Shown in pieces: positions 23,121-31,384 of a stretch of 64,000 nt of DNA (position 1 is its first letter; every line of letters begins with the position of its first letter). The notes under the pieces were generated by a model, which did not search any database, was not told the origin of the DNA, and saw only the letters and a program-made list of their open reading frames with translations. This DNA is from Massilia sp. WG5 (lineage in GTDB: Bacteria; Pseudomonadota; Gammaproteobacteria; Burkholderiales; Burkholderiaceae_D): positions 372,001-436,000 of the forward strand of contig NZ_CP012640.2 in assembly GCF_001412595.2 (NCBI RefSeq), given 5' to 3'. Position numbers and translations under genes: made by a program.

Positions 23121-23963
23121 ATGTTCTCAGTCATCGACAGCTTCCTGATGGACGACCGCCCGCGGCGCCTGGCCGGCCTGCGGCGCGGCGTCGCCGAGTT
23201 CATCTGGTTCGGCATCAAGGAAGCGCGCGCCTGCCTGTTCGTGGGCCTGTTCTTCGCCGCCATCTTCCTGATGCCGCGCGCCGGCCTGTTCGGGGTCCCG
23301 CGCTACGACCTGCTGCTGGCGGCGGCGGTCGCGATCCAGCTGTGGATGGTGCGGATGAAGCTGGAGACCTGGGACGAGCTGAAGGCGGTCTGCCTGTTCC
23401 ACGCGGTCGGTTTCGCGCTGGAAGCCTTCAAGGTCTCCGGCGGCATCCAGTCCTGGAGCTACCCGGATTTCGGCTACACCAAGGTATTCGGCGTGCCGCT
23501 GTTCTCCGGCTTCATGTACGCGGCGATCGGCAGCTACATCGTGCAGGCCTGGCGCCTGCTCGACCTGCGCGTGCGCCACCATCCGCCGTACTGGATGGCG
23601 ACCGCGATCGCGGTCCTGATCTACCTGAACTTCTTCACCCACCACTACATCGGCGACTACCGCTGGTACCTGGCCGCCTGCGCCCTCGGGCTGTACTCGC
23701 GCACCACGGTGGTGTTCCGCCCCCTGGACCGCGACCGCCGCATGCCGCTGATGCTGGGTTTCGTCCTGACCGGCTTCTTCATCTGGATGGCCGAGAACAT
23801 CGGCACCTTCTGGGGCGTGTGGCGCTACCCGAACCAGCTGGGCGCCTGGTCGGCGGTCCACATCAGCAAGTGGAGTTCGTGGTCGCTGCTGGTCATCATG
23901 ACCTTTACCATCGTGGCGAGCCTGAAGCATGTGAAGGCGAAGATCCACATTGCCGAACCCTGA
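23121..23963 (+). CDS. DUF817 family integral membrane protein
   Basis: A 280-residue protein starting MFSVIDSFLMDDRPRR, with about eight hydrophobic helices. It contains GGIQSWSYPDFGYTKVFGVP and FWGVWRYPNQLGAWSAVHIS, conserved blocks of DUF817 with many aromatic residues. Function is unknown. It lies 23 bases after the AraC gene and 9 bases before the GNAT gene, so the three may be co-transcribed. Confidence 0.85.
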   Translation: MFSVIDSFLMDDRPRRLAGLRRGVAEFIWFGIKEARACLFVGLFFAAIFLMPRAGLFGVPRYDLLLAAAVAIQLWMVRMKLETWDELKAVCLFHAVGFALEAFKVSGGIQSWSYPDFGYTKVFGVPLFSGFMYAAIGSYIVQAWRLLDLRVRHHPPYWMATAIAVLIYLNFFTHHYIGDYRWYLAACALGLYSRTTVVFRPLDRDRRMPLMLGFVLTGFFIWMAENIGTFWGVWRYPNQLGAWSAVHISKWSSWSLLVIMTFTIVASLKHVKAKIHIAEP

Positions 23964-23972
23964 GACCGAATC

Positions 23973-24479
23973 ATGGAAACCCAACGACTCATCCTGCGCC
24001 CCTTCACCCTCGACGACGCCGAAGCCTGGCTGCCCCTGATCACGCTGCCGGAGATCGTCCGCTACACCGGCGACACGCCGGTCGCCTCCGTCGACGAGGC
24101 GCGCGAGGTCCTGCGCACCCGGCCCCTGCGCGACTACGCCGTGCACGGCTACGGACGCATGGCCGTCATCGAAAAGGCCAGCGGACGGCTGATCGGCTTC
24201 AGCGGTCTGAAATACCTGGAGGACCTGCACGAGGTCGACATCGGCTACCGCTTCCTGCCGGACTGCTGGGGCAAGGGCTATGCGTCCGAATCCGCCGGGG
24301 TGCTGATGGAACATGGCCGGCGCGTGCACGGCTTCAGGCGCATCGTCGGCATGGCGCATCCGGACAATGCCGGGTCCATCCGCGTGCTCGACAAGCTCGG
24401 CCTGCGCTTCGAGCGGCTGCTGGACCCGGAGCCGGACGGCGTGCGGCTCAGGCTGTATGCGGACGCCCCGGCAAAATAA
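23973..24479 (+). CDS. GNAT family N-acetyltransferase (RimJ/RimL-like)
   Basis: A 168-residue acetyltransferase starting METQRLILRPFTLDDAEAW, the standard RimJ-like N-terminus. CWGKGYASESAGVLMEHG provides the pyrophosphate-binding loop and HPDNAGSIRVLDKLGLRF the C-terminal motif. The substrate may be a protein N-terminus or a small amine. It sits 9 bases after the DUF817 gene. Confidence 0.9.
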   Translation: METQRLILRPFTLDDAEAWLPLITLPEIVRYTGDTPVASVDEAREVLRTRPLRDYAVHGYGRMAVIEKASGRLIGFSGLKYLEDLHEVDIGYRFLPDCWGKGYASESAGVLMEHGRRVHGFRRIVGMAHPDNAGSIRVLDKLGLRFERLLDPEPDGVRLRLYADAPAK

Positions 24480-24504
24480 CACGACCGTACTTTTATCGCT
24501 TATA

Positions 24505-24541
24505 GTATGGGTTGACGTTTCAACATACCGATACCTATACA
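24505..24541 (+). promoter_or_regulatory. promoter with overlapping operator-like palindrome before the fadB-type gene
   Basis: An imperfect 24-base palindrome at 24505-24528 has outer arms GTATG/CATAC and inner arms GTTGA/TCAAC. The inner part contains TTGACG, which has TATACA 18 bases downstream at 24536-24541. That promoter would leave a very short leader before the ATG at 24553. TATAGT at 24501 is an alternative -10 with the palindrome just downstream. Either layout fits a repressor site. Confidence 0.45.
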
Positions 24542-24552
24542 AAGGGAGACCC

Positions 24553-26637
24553 ATGAGCGCCGATTACCAGGTCCAGAACCATGTCGCCGTCATCACGCTG
24601 AACAACCCGCCGGTCAACGGCCTCGGCCTGGCCACGCGCAGCGCCGCCGTCGAGGCGCTGCAGCGCGCCGAAGCCGACCCCGGGGTCAAGGCGGTCGTCA
24701 TCACCGGCGCCGGCAAGGCCTTCTCGGGCGGCGCCGACATTCGCGAGTTCAATTCGCCGAAAGCCCTGACCGAACCGACCCTGCACACCCTGATCCGCAC
24801 CGCGGAGGGACTGGCCAAGCCGGTGGTCGCCGCGGTCCACAGCGTCTGCATGGGCGGCGGCCTGGAGCTGGCGCTGGGCTGCCACTACCGCGTGGCCGTG
24901 CCGGGCGCCCAGATCGCGCTGCCCGAAGTGAAGCTCGGCCTGCTGCCGGGCGCCGGCGGCACGCAGCGCCTGCCGCGCGTGCTGGGCCTGGAAGCCGCGC
25001 TGGACATGATCGTATCGGGCAATCCGGTGCCGTCCGAGAAGCTGGCGGGCAGCCTGTTCGACGAAGTGTTCCCGGCCGGGACCGAGCTGGTCGCCGCCGC
25101 CGTCGCCTTCGCCGACAAGGTCGCCGACGCGCGGCCGCTGCCCCGGGTCCGCGACCGCACAGTGGAACACGCGGACGCACAGGGCTTCCTGGACGCCGCA
25201 CGCGCCAGGGTGAAAGCCGCCGCCGGCGCCTTCCCGGCGCCGCTCGAATGCGTCGAGACCATCGCCGCCGCCGTCAAGCTGCCGTTCGAGGAGGGCTGCA
25301 AGTTCGAGCGCGAGCGCTTCATCCACTTGACCCAGACCGTGGAATCGAAGGCCCTGCGCCACGCCTTCTTCGCCGAACGGGCCGCCGGCAAGATCCCCGA
25401 TGTGCCGGCCGACACGCCGGTCCGCGAGATCCGCTCGGCGGCCGTGGTCGGCGCCGGCACCATGGGCGGCGGCATTGCGATGAACTTCGCGAACGCCGGC
25501 ATCCCGGTCACCATCCTCGAGATGCAGCAGGAGGCGCTGGACAAGGGTTTGGCGACGATCCGCAGGAACTACGAGAACACCGTCAGGAAGGGCAAGCTGA
25601 CGCCTGACAAGTGCGAGCAGCGCATGGCGCTGGTGAAGGGCACGCTGGCCTACGAGGACATCGCCCAGGCCGACATCGTGATCGAAGCGGTATTCGAAGA
25701 CTTGAAGGTGAAGGAGAGCGTGTTCCGCCAGCTCGACGCGGTCATGAAGCCGGGCGCGATCCTGGCTTCGAACACCTCGACCCTGGACCTGGACCGGATC
25801 GCCGGCTTCACGCAGCGTCCGCAGGACGTGATCGGCCTGCACTTCTTCAGCCCGGCCAACGTAATGAAGCTGCTCGAGATCGTGCGCGGCGCCCGGACCG
25901 GCAAGGACGTGCTGGCGACCGCGCTGGCGCTGTCGAAGAAGCTCAAGAAGACCGGGGTGGTGAGCGGCGTGTGCGACGGCTTCATCGGCAACCGCATGGT
26001 CGAGCAGTACATCTGCCAGGCCGGCTTCCTGCTGGACGAAGGCGCGCTGCCCCGGCAGGTCGACCGGGCCATCGAAGACTTCGGCTTCGCCATGGGACCG
26101 TTCCGGATGGGCGACCTGGCCGGGAACGACATCGGCTGGTATATCCGCAAGCGCCGCGCGGTCGAGATGCCCGGGGTGGCCTACTCGAAGACCGCCGACC
26201 TGCTGTGCGAGCAGGGCCGCTTCGGCCAGAAGACCGGGGCCGGCTGGTACGACTACCAGGCCGGCGACCGCAGCCCGCATCCGTCCCAGCCGGTGGACGA
26301 CATGATCGTCCGGCATTCGAAAGAGCTGGGCATCGAGCGCAGGGAAATTTCCGACCGGGAGATCGTCGAACGCCTTGTCTACGCCCTGGTGAACGAGGGC
26401 GCGAAGATCCTGGAAGAGGGCATCGCGCTGCGCGCTTCCGACATCGACATGGTCTACCTGAGCGGCTACGGCTTCCCGCTCTACCGCGGCGGCCCGATGT
26501 TCTACGCCGATACGGTGGGCCTGCCGACGGTGCTGGCGGCGATCGAGCAGTATGCGCGCGGCTACCACGGCGAGGCGTGGCAGCCGGCGCCCCTGCTGCA
26601 GCGCCTGGCGGCGGAAGGACGCGGGTTCAATAGCTAG
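24553..26637 (+). CDS. FadB-type bifunctional enoyl-CoA hydratase / 3-hydroxyacyl-CoA dehydrogenase
   Basis: A 694-residue monofunctional-subunit-style fusion for beta-oxidation. The crotonase domain (1-180) has NHVAVITLNNPPVN, GGADIREF and MGGGLELALG, with LPEVKLGLLPGAGGTQRLPR. The NAD-binding dehydrogenase domain (about 295-480) has VVGAGTMGGGIA and IGLHFFSPANVMKL. The C-terminal domain includes GYGFPLYRGGPM. It hydrates and then oxidises acyl-CoA intermediates. AAGGGAG before the ATG at 24553 decides the start; the frame runs upstream into the GNAT gene without support. A thiolase partner is not adjacent. Resemblance is to FadB-like and peroxisomal-type enzymes. Confidence 0.92.
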   Translation: MSADYQVQNHVAVITLNNPPVNGLGLATRSAAVEALQRAEADPGVKAVVITGAGKAFSGGADIREFNSPKALTEPTLHTLIRTAEGLAKPVVAAVHSVCMGGGLELALGCHYRVAVPGAQIALPEVKLGLLPGAGGTQRLPRVLGLEAALDMIVSGNPVPSEKLAGSLFDEVFPAGTELVAAAVAFADKVADARPLPRVRDRTVEHADAQGFLDAARARVKAAAGAFPAPLECVETIAAAVKLPFEEGCKFERERFIHLTQTVESKALRHAFFAERAAGKIPDVPADTPVREIRSAAVVGAGTMGGGIAMNFANAGIPVTILEMQQEALDKGLATIRRNYENTVRKGKLTPDKCEQRMALVKGTLAYEDIAQADIVIEAVFEDLKVKESVFRQLDAVMKPGAILASNTSTLDLDRIAGFTQRPQDVIGLHFFSPANVMKLLEIVRGARTGKDVLATALALSKKLKKTGVVSGVCDGFIGNRMVEQYICQAGFLLDEGALPRQVDRAIEDFGFAMGPFRMGDLAGNDIGWYIRKRRAVEMPGVAYSKTADLLCEQGRFGQKTGAGWYDYQAGDRSPHPSQPVDDMIVRHSKELGIERREISDREIVERLVYALVNEGAKILEEGIALRASDIDMVYLSGYGFPLYRGGPMFYADTVGLPTVLAAIEQYARGYHGEAWQPAPLLQRLAAEGRGFNS

Positions 26638-26650
26638 GCCCGATATGTTA

Positions 26651-26678
26651 GGCTCGGTATCCCTGAGAATACCGAGCC
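26651..26678. repeat. 10-base perfect inverted repeat just before the MFS start codon
   Basis: GGCTCGGTAT at 26651-26660 and its complement at 26669-26678, with an eight-base gap. It ends four bases before the GTG at 26683. No T-run follows. It could be an operator, or an RNA hairpin that hides the ribosome site. Confidence 0.6.
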
Positions 26679-26682
26679 CGAC

Positions 26683-27891
26683 GTGAAAAATGCCCTCCTG
26701 ATCGCGACCGCCTGCCTGCTCGGCCTGCTGTCGACGACCGGCGCTTCGCTGCCTTACCCGATACTGCCGCCGCTGTTCGTGAACGGGGCCGCGGACGGCT
26801 TCACCAACTTCCTCGGCCTGCCGCCCAAGCTGCTGTTCGCTTGCGCCCTGATGGTCAACCCGGTCGGCCTGCTGATCGGCACCTCGGTGCTCGGATCGCT
26901 GTCGGACCGCTACGGCCGCCGGCCGCTGCTGCTGTTCACCACCGTCGGCGCCGCCCTCGGCCACTTTCTTAGCGCCTGGGCGCTGGCGGTGCGCTCCTAT
27001 CCGCTGTTCCTGCTGGCGCGCTTCGGCACCGGCCTGCTCGAGGGACAGAGCGCGATCGTGCGTGCGATGCTGGCCGAGCGCCTGCAGGGGCCGATCCGCA
27101 ACCACGCGCTGTCCTGGCTGAACGGTGCGCTGCACCTGGGCTGGCTGGTCGGGCCGCTGCTGGCCGGCTTCACGGTGGGCTGGGGCCTGACGGTGCCCTT
27201 CCACATCGCCGCCGTGGCGCTGCTGCTGGGCGCGGCGCTGGTCGCGATCGCACTGGAACGCCAGCCGCGCGTGGACGGTCCGGGCTGGTCGGCGATGTGG
27301 AGCGTGGCGCGCGAACGGCATGCCTTCAACCTGCTGCGCCACGAGGGCCTGCGCAGCCTGTTCGGCGTGCAGCTGGCGTATACTTGCGGCGTCACCGCCT
27401 TCTACGAGTTCTATCCGCTGTGGCTGGTCGAGGTCGGCCACTACGATACCCGCGCGATCTCGCTGGTCAACGTCGGCATGTGCGGGCTGATGACCTTCAC
27501 GGCCCTGTTCGCGGGGCGCCAGAGCCGGGTCGAGCCGATGCGCCGCGCGGCCTTCCTGGCAGCCGCGGTGGCGCTGGCGATCGCCTCGCTGGGCACCGGC
27601 CAGCTGTGGATCGGCCTGGCCGGCATCATGCTGTTCGGCCTGCCGCACGCCTTCTACAATGCGCTGATCCAGGTCTGGGCGGCGGACCGCTTCGGCGGCC
27701 ACGGCCAGGGCGCGGTGATGGGCCTGCTGTCGACGACTTTCTGCCTGGCCAACATCCTGATGGCGGCGGCCGGCGCCGTGTTGACCCTGGTCGATACGCG
27801 GCTGGTGCTGGTGGTGGGAGCGCTGCTGACGGCGTGGGCGGCGACGCGCATGCGGGCGTGGAGCAGGGCGGCGCAGGTGGTCGGGCAATAA
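26683..27891 (+). CDS. MFS transporter
   Basis: A 402-residue transporter with about twelve hydrophobic helices. The MFS loop 2-3 signature reads GSLSDRYGRRPLLL. It starts at a GTG (26683) directly into the first membrane helix (KNALLIATACLLGLLSTTG). No Shine-Dalgarno sequence is evident; instead a perfect inverted repeat lies immediately upstream. The substrate cannot be read from the sequence; the family includes drug and metabolite exporters. It runs into a terminator shared with the convergent MHS gene. Confidence 0.85.
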   Translation: MKNALLIATACLLGLLSTTGASLPYPILPPLFVNGAADGFTNFLGLPPKLLFACALMVNPVGLLIGTSVLGSLSDRYGRRPLLLFTTVGAALGHFLSAWALAVRSYPLFLLARFGTGLLEGQSAIVRAMLAERLQGPIRNHALSWLNGALHLGWLVGPLLAGFTVGWGLTVPFHIAAVALLLGAALVAIALERQPRVDGPGWSAMWSVARERHAFNLLRHEGLRSLFGVQLAYTCGVTAFYEFYPLWLVEVGHYDTRAISLVNVGMCGLMTFTALFAGRQSRVEPMRRAAFLAAAVALAIASLGTGQLWIGLAGIMLFGLPHAFYNALIQVWAADRFGGHGQGAVMGLLSTTFCLANILMAAAGAVLTLVDTRLVLVVGALLTAWAATRMRAWSRAAQVVGQ

Positions 27892-27917
27892 AAAAGGCGG
27901 GCACCGCAGTGCCCGCC
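27889..27917 (-). terminator. intrinsic terminator of the MHS transporter gene
   Basis: GGCGGGCAC (27896-27904) and GTGCCCGCC (27909-27917) form a nine-base stem with a four-base loop. On the minus strand a run of six T follows. On the plus strand no T-run follows, so it mainly serves the minus-strand gene. Confidence 0.88.
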
Positions 27918-27939
27918 CTCCTGCAACGCTGCTACGCCA

Positions 27940-29640
27940 TCAGTCGGCCGCGTAGATATCGTTGTTCTTGGTCTCGCGCACGAACAGCATGCCGATCACG
28001 AAGGTGATGGCGGCGATGACGATCGGGTACCACAGGCCATAGTAGATGTCGCCCTTGGCCGCCACCAGCGCGAACGAGAAGGTCGGCAGGAAGCCGCCGA
28101 ACCAGCCGTTGCCGATGTGGTAGGGCAGGGACATCGAGGTGTAGCGGATGCGGGTCGGGAACATCTCGACCAGCATCGCCGCCACCGGGCCGTAGACCAT
28201 GGTCACGTACAGCACCAGCACGAACAGCAGCAGCACCACCATCGGCTTGTTGATGGCGGCAGGGTCGGCCTTGGCCGGGTAGCCGGCGGCCTTCACGGCG
28301 GCGCCCAGGTCTTTCTTCAGTGCCGCGTCCTTGGCCTTGCTGGCGGCGTCGAAGTCGCGGCCGTCCGCGGTCATGGTGGCGTTGAAGGACGGGTAGACCT
28401 TGTCGCCGATGTGGACGCTGGCGACGGTGCCGGCCGGCGCATTCTGGCGCGTGTAGCTGACCGAGGCGGCGGTCAGCTGGGCGGTCGCGATGTCGCAGGA
28501 CGAGGGGAACTTCTCGGTGCCGGTCGCCTTGAACTGGAAGTGGCAGTCGGCCGGGTCGGCCACCACCACCACCGGCGCGCTTTGCAGCGCGGCGGCCAGG
28601 GCCGGGTTGCCGTAGCTGGTCAGGCCCTTGAAGATCGGGAAGTAGGTCAGGGCCGCGATCAGGCAGCCGGCCATGATGATGCCCTTGCGGCCGATGCGGT
28701 CGGACAGGGAACCGAAGAACACGAAGAAGGGCGTGGCGAGAGCCAGCGCGATCGCGATCAGGATATTCGCGGTGGCGGGCTCGATCTTGAGGGTCTGGGT
28801 CAGGAAGAACAGGGCGTAGAACTGCCCGGTGTACCAGACCACGGCCTGGCCCATCACCACGCCGAACAGGGCCAGCAGGGCGATCTTGGCGTTACCCCAG
28901 GTCAGGAAGGCTTCCGACAGCGGGGCTTTCGAGGTCTTGCCCTCGGCCTTCATCTTGGCGAAAGCCGGCGATTCCGCCATCGACATCCGGATCCACACCG
29001 AGACGCCGAGCAGCAGGACCGACACCAGGAACGGAATGCGCCAGCCCCAGTCGTCGAAGGCCTTGGTGTCCATCGAGGTGCGCACGCCCAGGATCACCAG
29101 CAGCGACAGGAACAGGCCCAGCGTGGCGGTGGTCTGGATCCACGAGGTGAAGAAGCCGCGGCGGCCTTCCGGCGCGTGCTCGGCCACGTAGGTGGCGGCG
29201 CCGCCGTATTCGCCGCCCAGGGCCAGGCCCTGCAGGATGCGCAGCGAGACCAGGATGATCGGCGCGGCGATGCCGATCGAGGCGTAGCCGGGCAGGAGGC
29301 CGACGATGAAGGTCGAGCCGCCCATGATCAGGATGGTGACCAGGAAGGTGTACTTCCGGCCGATCATGTCGCCCAGGCGGCCGAACACCAGTGCGCCGAA
29401 GGGACGCACGAGGAAGCCGGCGGCGAAGGCCATCAGGGCGAAGATGAAGGTGGTGGTCGGGTCGCCGACGAAGAACTGCTTGGCGATGACGGCGGCGAGG
29501 GAGCCGTAGAGGTAGAAGTCGTACCATTCAAAGACGGTGCCGAGGGAGGATGCAAAGATGACCTTGCGTTCTTCCCTGGTGAGTCCGCCGGCGGTGGGCG
29601 CTGCCTTCCCGCCGGCTGTCATGCCGGGTGTGATAGCCAT
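27940..29640 (-). CDS. MHS family (ProP/KgtP-like) MFS transporter with periplasmic insert
   Basis: A 566-residue symporter of the metabolite:H+ symporter branch. FEWYDFYLYGSLAAVIAKQFF, RPFGALVFGRLGDMIGRKYTF and GLALGGEYGGAATYVAEHAP are family hallmarks. Between helices there is an unusual hydrophilic insert (about residues 350-455, with two Cys, DCHFQF and SSCDIA) before the last four helices, which makes it longer than ProP (500). The insert could form a disulfide-bonded periplasmic domain. The substrate is probably an organic acid or zwitterion. A four-copy 11-bp repeat array lies upstream. Confidence 0.88.
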   Translation of the reverse strand: MAITPGMTAGGKAAPTAGGLTREERKVIFASSLGTVFEWYDFYLYGSLAAVIAKQFFVGDPTTTFIFALMAFAAGFLVRPFGALVFGRLGDMIGRKYTFLVTILIMGGSTFIVGLLPGYASIGIAAPIILVSLRILQGLALGGEYGGAATYVAEHAPEGRRGFFTSWIQTTATLGLFLSLLVILGVRTSMDTKAFDDWGWRIPFLVSVLLLGVSVWIRMSMAESPAFAKMKAEGKTSKAPLSEAFLTWGNAKIALLALFGVVMGQAVVWYTGQFYALFFLTQTLKIEPATANILIAIALALATPFFVFFGSLSDRIGRKGIIMAGCLIAALTYFPIFKGLTSYGNPALAAALQSAPVVVVADPADCHFQFKATGTEKFPSSCDIATAQLTAASVSYTRQNAPAGTVASVHIGDKVYPSFNATMTADGRDFDAASKAKDAALKKDLGAAVKAAGYPAKADPAAINKPMVVLLLFVLVLYVTMVYGPVAAMLVEMFPTRIRYTSMSLPYHIGNGWFGGFLPTFSFALVAAKGDIYYGLWYPIVIAAITFVIGMLFVRETKNNDIYAAD

Positions 29641-29720
29641 TGTAGTCTCCGTAGTGAGTTGTTATGTCAATGGATAGCCGATGTTTACGCCAGCTACGGC
29701 TGCGACTCTGCGCCGCGAAG

Positions 29721-29764
29721 CTTACGCGATTCTTGCTTCAAACTTACACGAAACTTACGGCGGG
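29721..29764. promoter_or_regulatory. array of four 11-bp direct repeats, OmpR/PhoB-type binding-site layout
   Basis: CTTACGCGATT, CTTGCTTCAAA, CTTACACGAAA and CTTACGGCGGG follow each other exactly, so CTTRC recurs every 11 bases at 29721, 29732, 29743 and 29754. That spacing is typical of head-to-tail binding by OmpR-family response regulators. It lies 81-124 bases before the MHS transporter ATG. Confidence 0.6.
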
Positions 29765-29800
29765 ACCTTCCTGTCGCTCCCTATGCGCTAGGCATGGAAA

Positions 29801-30835
29801 TCAGGCGTCCTTGGCTATTGGACCGGCTTCAGGGCCCGCGGTTTCCTCGTTTTCCGGGTTCACGCGGGCATATTTGTAGGCCTCCGCCGAGCGCTCGAGG
29901 GCCAGGCCCAGCGCGGTGGTCAGCTCGCTCTGCGGGGTGCCCTGGCGCAGTTGCTGGGAAGCGAAGGTATTGCGCAGGGTGCGTCCGCCGGCGCGCGAGA
30001 CCGCCAGCCCGGCGCGCTCGAACGTCGCCTTCACCTGGCGGTAGACGGTGGCCTTGTGCAGGGGCTCGCCCTCCATGTTCGCGGGGAACACCAGCTCGCC
30101 GGGAATGTTCAGCGCTTCCCGTTCCTTCAGCCAGGCCAGCAGCTCGGCCACGCCTTCCTTAGGCAGCGTGGTCGTGTGCTCGTGGCTGGTGCGATGCTTG
30201 TGCGCGGGCGTGATCTCGATCGGCAGCCCGCCCTCGACGTCCGGCTGGCGGCCGATCTCGTCCACCAGCAGGCCGATCGCCTCCGCCACGCGCAGGCCGG
30301 CCATCGCCATCACGACCTGCATGGCGCGGTCGCGGCGGCGTTTCCAGGCGCCGCCTTTCGACTCGTCGCTGCTGTCGTCACTGCGGCGCTGGCCGGGCAG
30401 GGCGGCCAGGAAGCGCTCCAGCTCGTCCGCGTTCAGGGCCGTCATCGGCGCGTCGCGGGTGATCTGGGCGCGGTCGATGCCGACGATGGCATCGCGGGCC
30501 GGGTTCGGCATCCGCTCGAGATGGTCGTAGCAGCGTTCCAGCAGGCGCAGGTAGCGGTAGGCGATCTTGCTGTTCAGGTCGCGGTGGCCGTCGTGCGCCA
30601 GCTGGACGAAGCGGTGCAGGTCGCGCGCCGTGACGGTCGACATCTTCAGGCGCTCTTCCAGCATCCAGGCGGCGAATTTCCCGAACATGAACTTGTAGAT
30701 GGCGGCGGACTCGGGCGAGACCGGCACGGGGGCAAGCTCGCGCTGGCGGGTCGAGGTCAGCACGAAGTCGGGCCGGGCGACGAAGTCGGCGAAGCGTTTG
30801 ACGGGATCGAGGTCCCAGGCGGCAAGTTGGCTCAT
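29801..30835 (-). CDS. tyrosine-recombinase/integrase-like protein with altered active site
   Basis: A 344-residue protein with the phage-integrase layout: an N-terminal SAM-like core-binding domain (about 35-130), then a catalytic-like domain. The first Arg is kept in AGLRVAEAIGL. The second box reads GGRTLRNTFASQQLRQG, keeping the Arg but not the two His of HxLRH. The third reads LGLALERSAEAYKYARV, which lacks the LGH His but keeps a possible Tyr. Activity is therefore uncertain; it may be a DNA-binding relic or specialised recombinase. No phage or IS genes flank it. The ATG at 30835 is chosen over a TTG at 30850; neither has a strong ribosome site. Confidence 0.8.
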   Translation of the reverse strand: MSQLAAWDLDPVKRFADFVARPDFVLTSTRQRELAPVPVSPESAAIYKFMFGKFAAWMLEERLKMSTVTARDLHRFVQLAHDGHRDLNSKIAYRYLRLLERCYDHLERMPNPARDAIVGIDRAQITRDAPMTALNADELERFLAALPGQRRSDDSSDESKGGAWKRRRDRAMQVVMAMAGLRVAEAIGLLVDEIGRQPDVEGGLPIEITPAHKHRTSHEHTTTLPKEGVAELLAWLKEREALNIPGELVFPANMEGEPLHKATVYRQVKATFERAGLAVSRAGGRTLRNTFASQQLRQGTPQSELTTALGLALERSAEAYKYARVNPENEETAGPEAGPIAKDA

Positions 30836-30846
30836 GCCGACATTCT

Positions 30847-30953
30847 GCAACTAACCGAGTAGTCATGCAAACGGCAGCGGTGCGTGCCCAGGGATGGGTC
30901 GCCGGCAGGAGACGTCACCATTTATTTGCAACTAACCGACAAGGTGCGCAAAC
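30847..30953. repeat. two bipartite direct repeats in front of the recombinase-like gene
   Basis: GCAACTAACCGA, eight variable bases, then GCAAAC occurs at 30847-30872 and again at 30928-30953, 81 bases apart. Conserved parts are identical and the eight-base gaps differ, as expected for protein-binding sites. Within each copy the two GCAA starts are 20 bases apart, about two helical turns. Confidence 0.7.
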
Positions 30954-31067
30954 CGAATCGAACCCCGCCGCCAGGCAAAAGGGGCAGGCAAAGCTGCGAT
31001 ACTCGCCATCCGGCCACCGACGCGTTATGCTCTTTGTTATCTTGTCTAATCACACCAGGAAGAAACC

Positions 31068-31370
31068 ATGCTGAAGCACATCGTCATGTGGAAATTGAAG
31101 GAACACGCCGAGGGCGCCGAGCGCGCCGCCAACGCCCGCGAAATGAAGCGCCGCCTGGACGAGTGCGCGAACATCGTGCCCGGCATTCTCAAATTCGAGG
31201 TCACCCTGGCCCAGCCGGGCCTGGAAGCGACCTACGACGTGGTGCTGTACTCGGAGTTCGAGAACAGGGAAGCGCTCGAAGCCTATGCCAGGCATCCGAC
31301 GCACCAGGCCCTGATTCCCTTCATCGGCGCGATCCGCGAGGGGCGCCAGTGCATGGATTACGAGATCTGA
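31068..31370 (+). CDS. Dabb family (stress-responsive A/B barrel) protein
   Basis: A 100-residue ferredoxin-like dimeric barrel protein starting MLKHIVMWKLKEHAEG, with VVLYSEFENREALEAYARHP matching the family. Members act as small dimers in stress response or in aromatic and polyketide chemistry; the reaction here is unknown. It is followed after 14 bases by an SDR gene and then a second SDR, a probable three-gene unit. Confidence 0.88.
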   Translation: MLKHIVMWKLKEHAEGAERAANAREMKRRLDECANIVPGILKFEVTLAQPGLEATYDVVLYSEFENREALEAYARHPTHQALIPFIGAIREGRQCMDYEI

Positions 31371-31384
31371 TCGGGAACGGCCGC

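Noticed and set aside
24535..27888. A 1117-codon open frame antisense to the fadB-type and MFS genes
   Set aside because: It spans two well-supported genes on the other strand and their gap, and shows no domain.
29665..29670. Perfect TTGACA on the minus strand before the MHS transporter
   Set aside because: It is only about 25 bases from the ATG, leaving no room for a -10, start site and ribosome site.
30847..30953. Integron attC or dif-like site
   Set aside because: The GTTRRRY core and the Xer arm pattern are not found; the repeats are direct rather than inverted.
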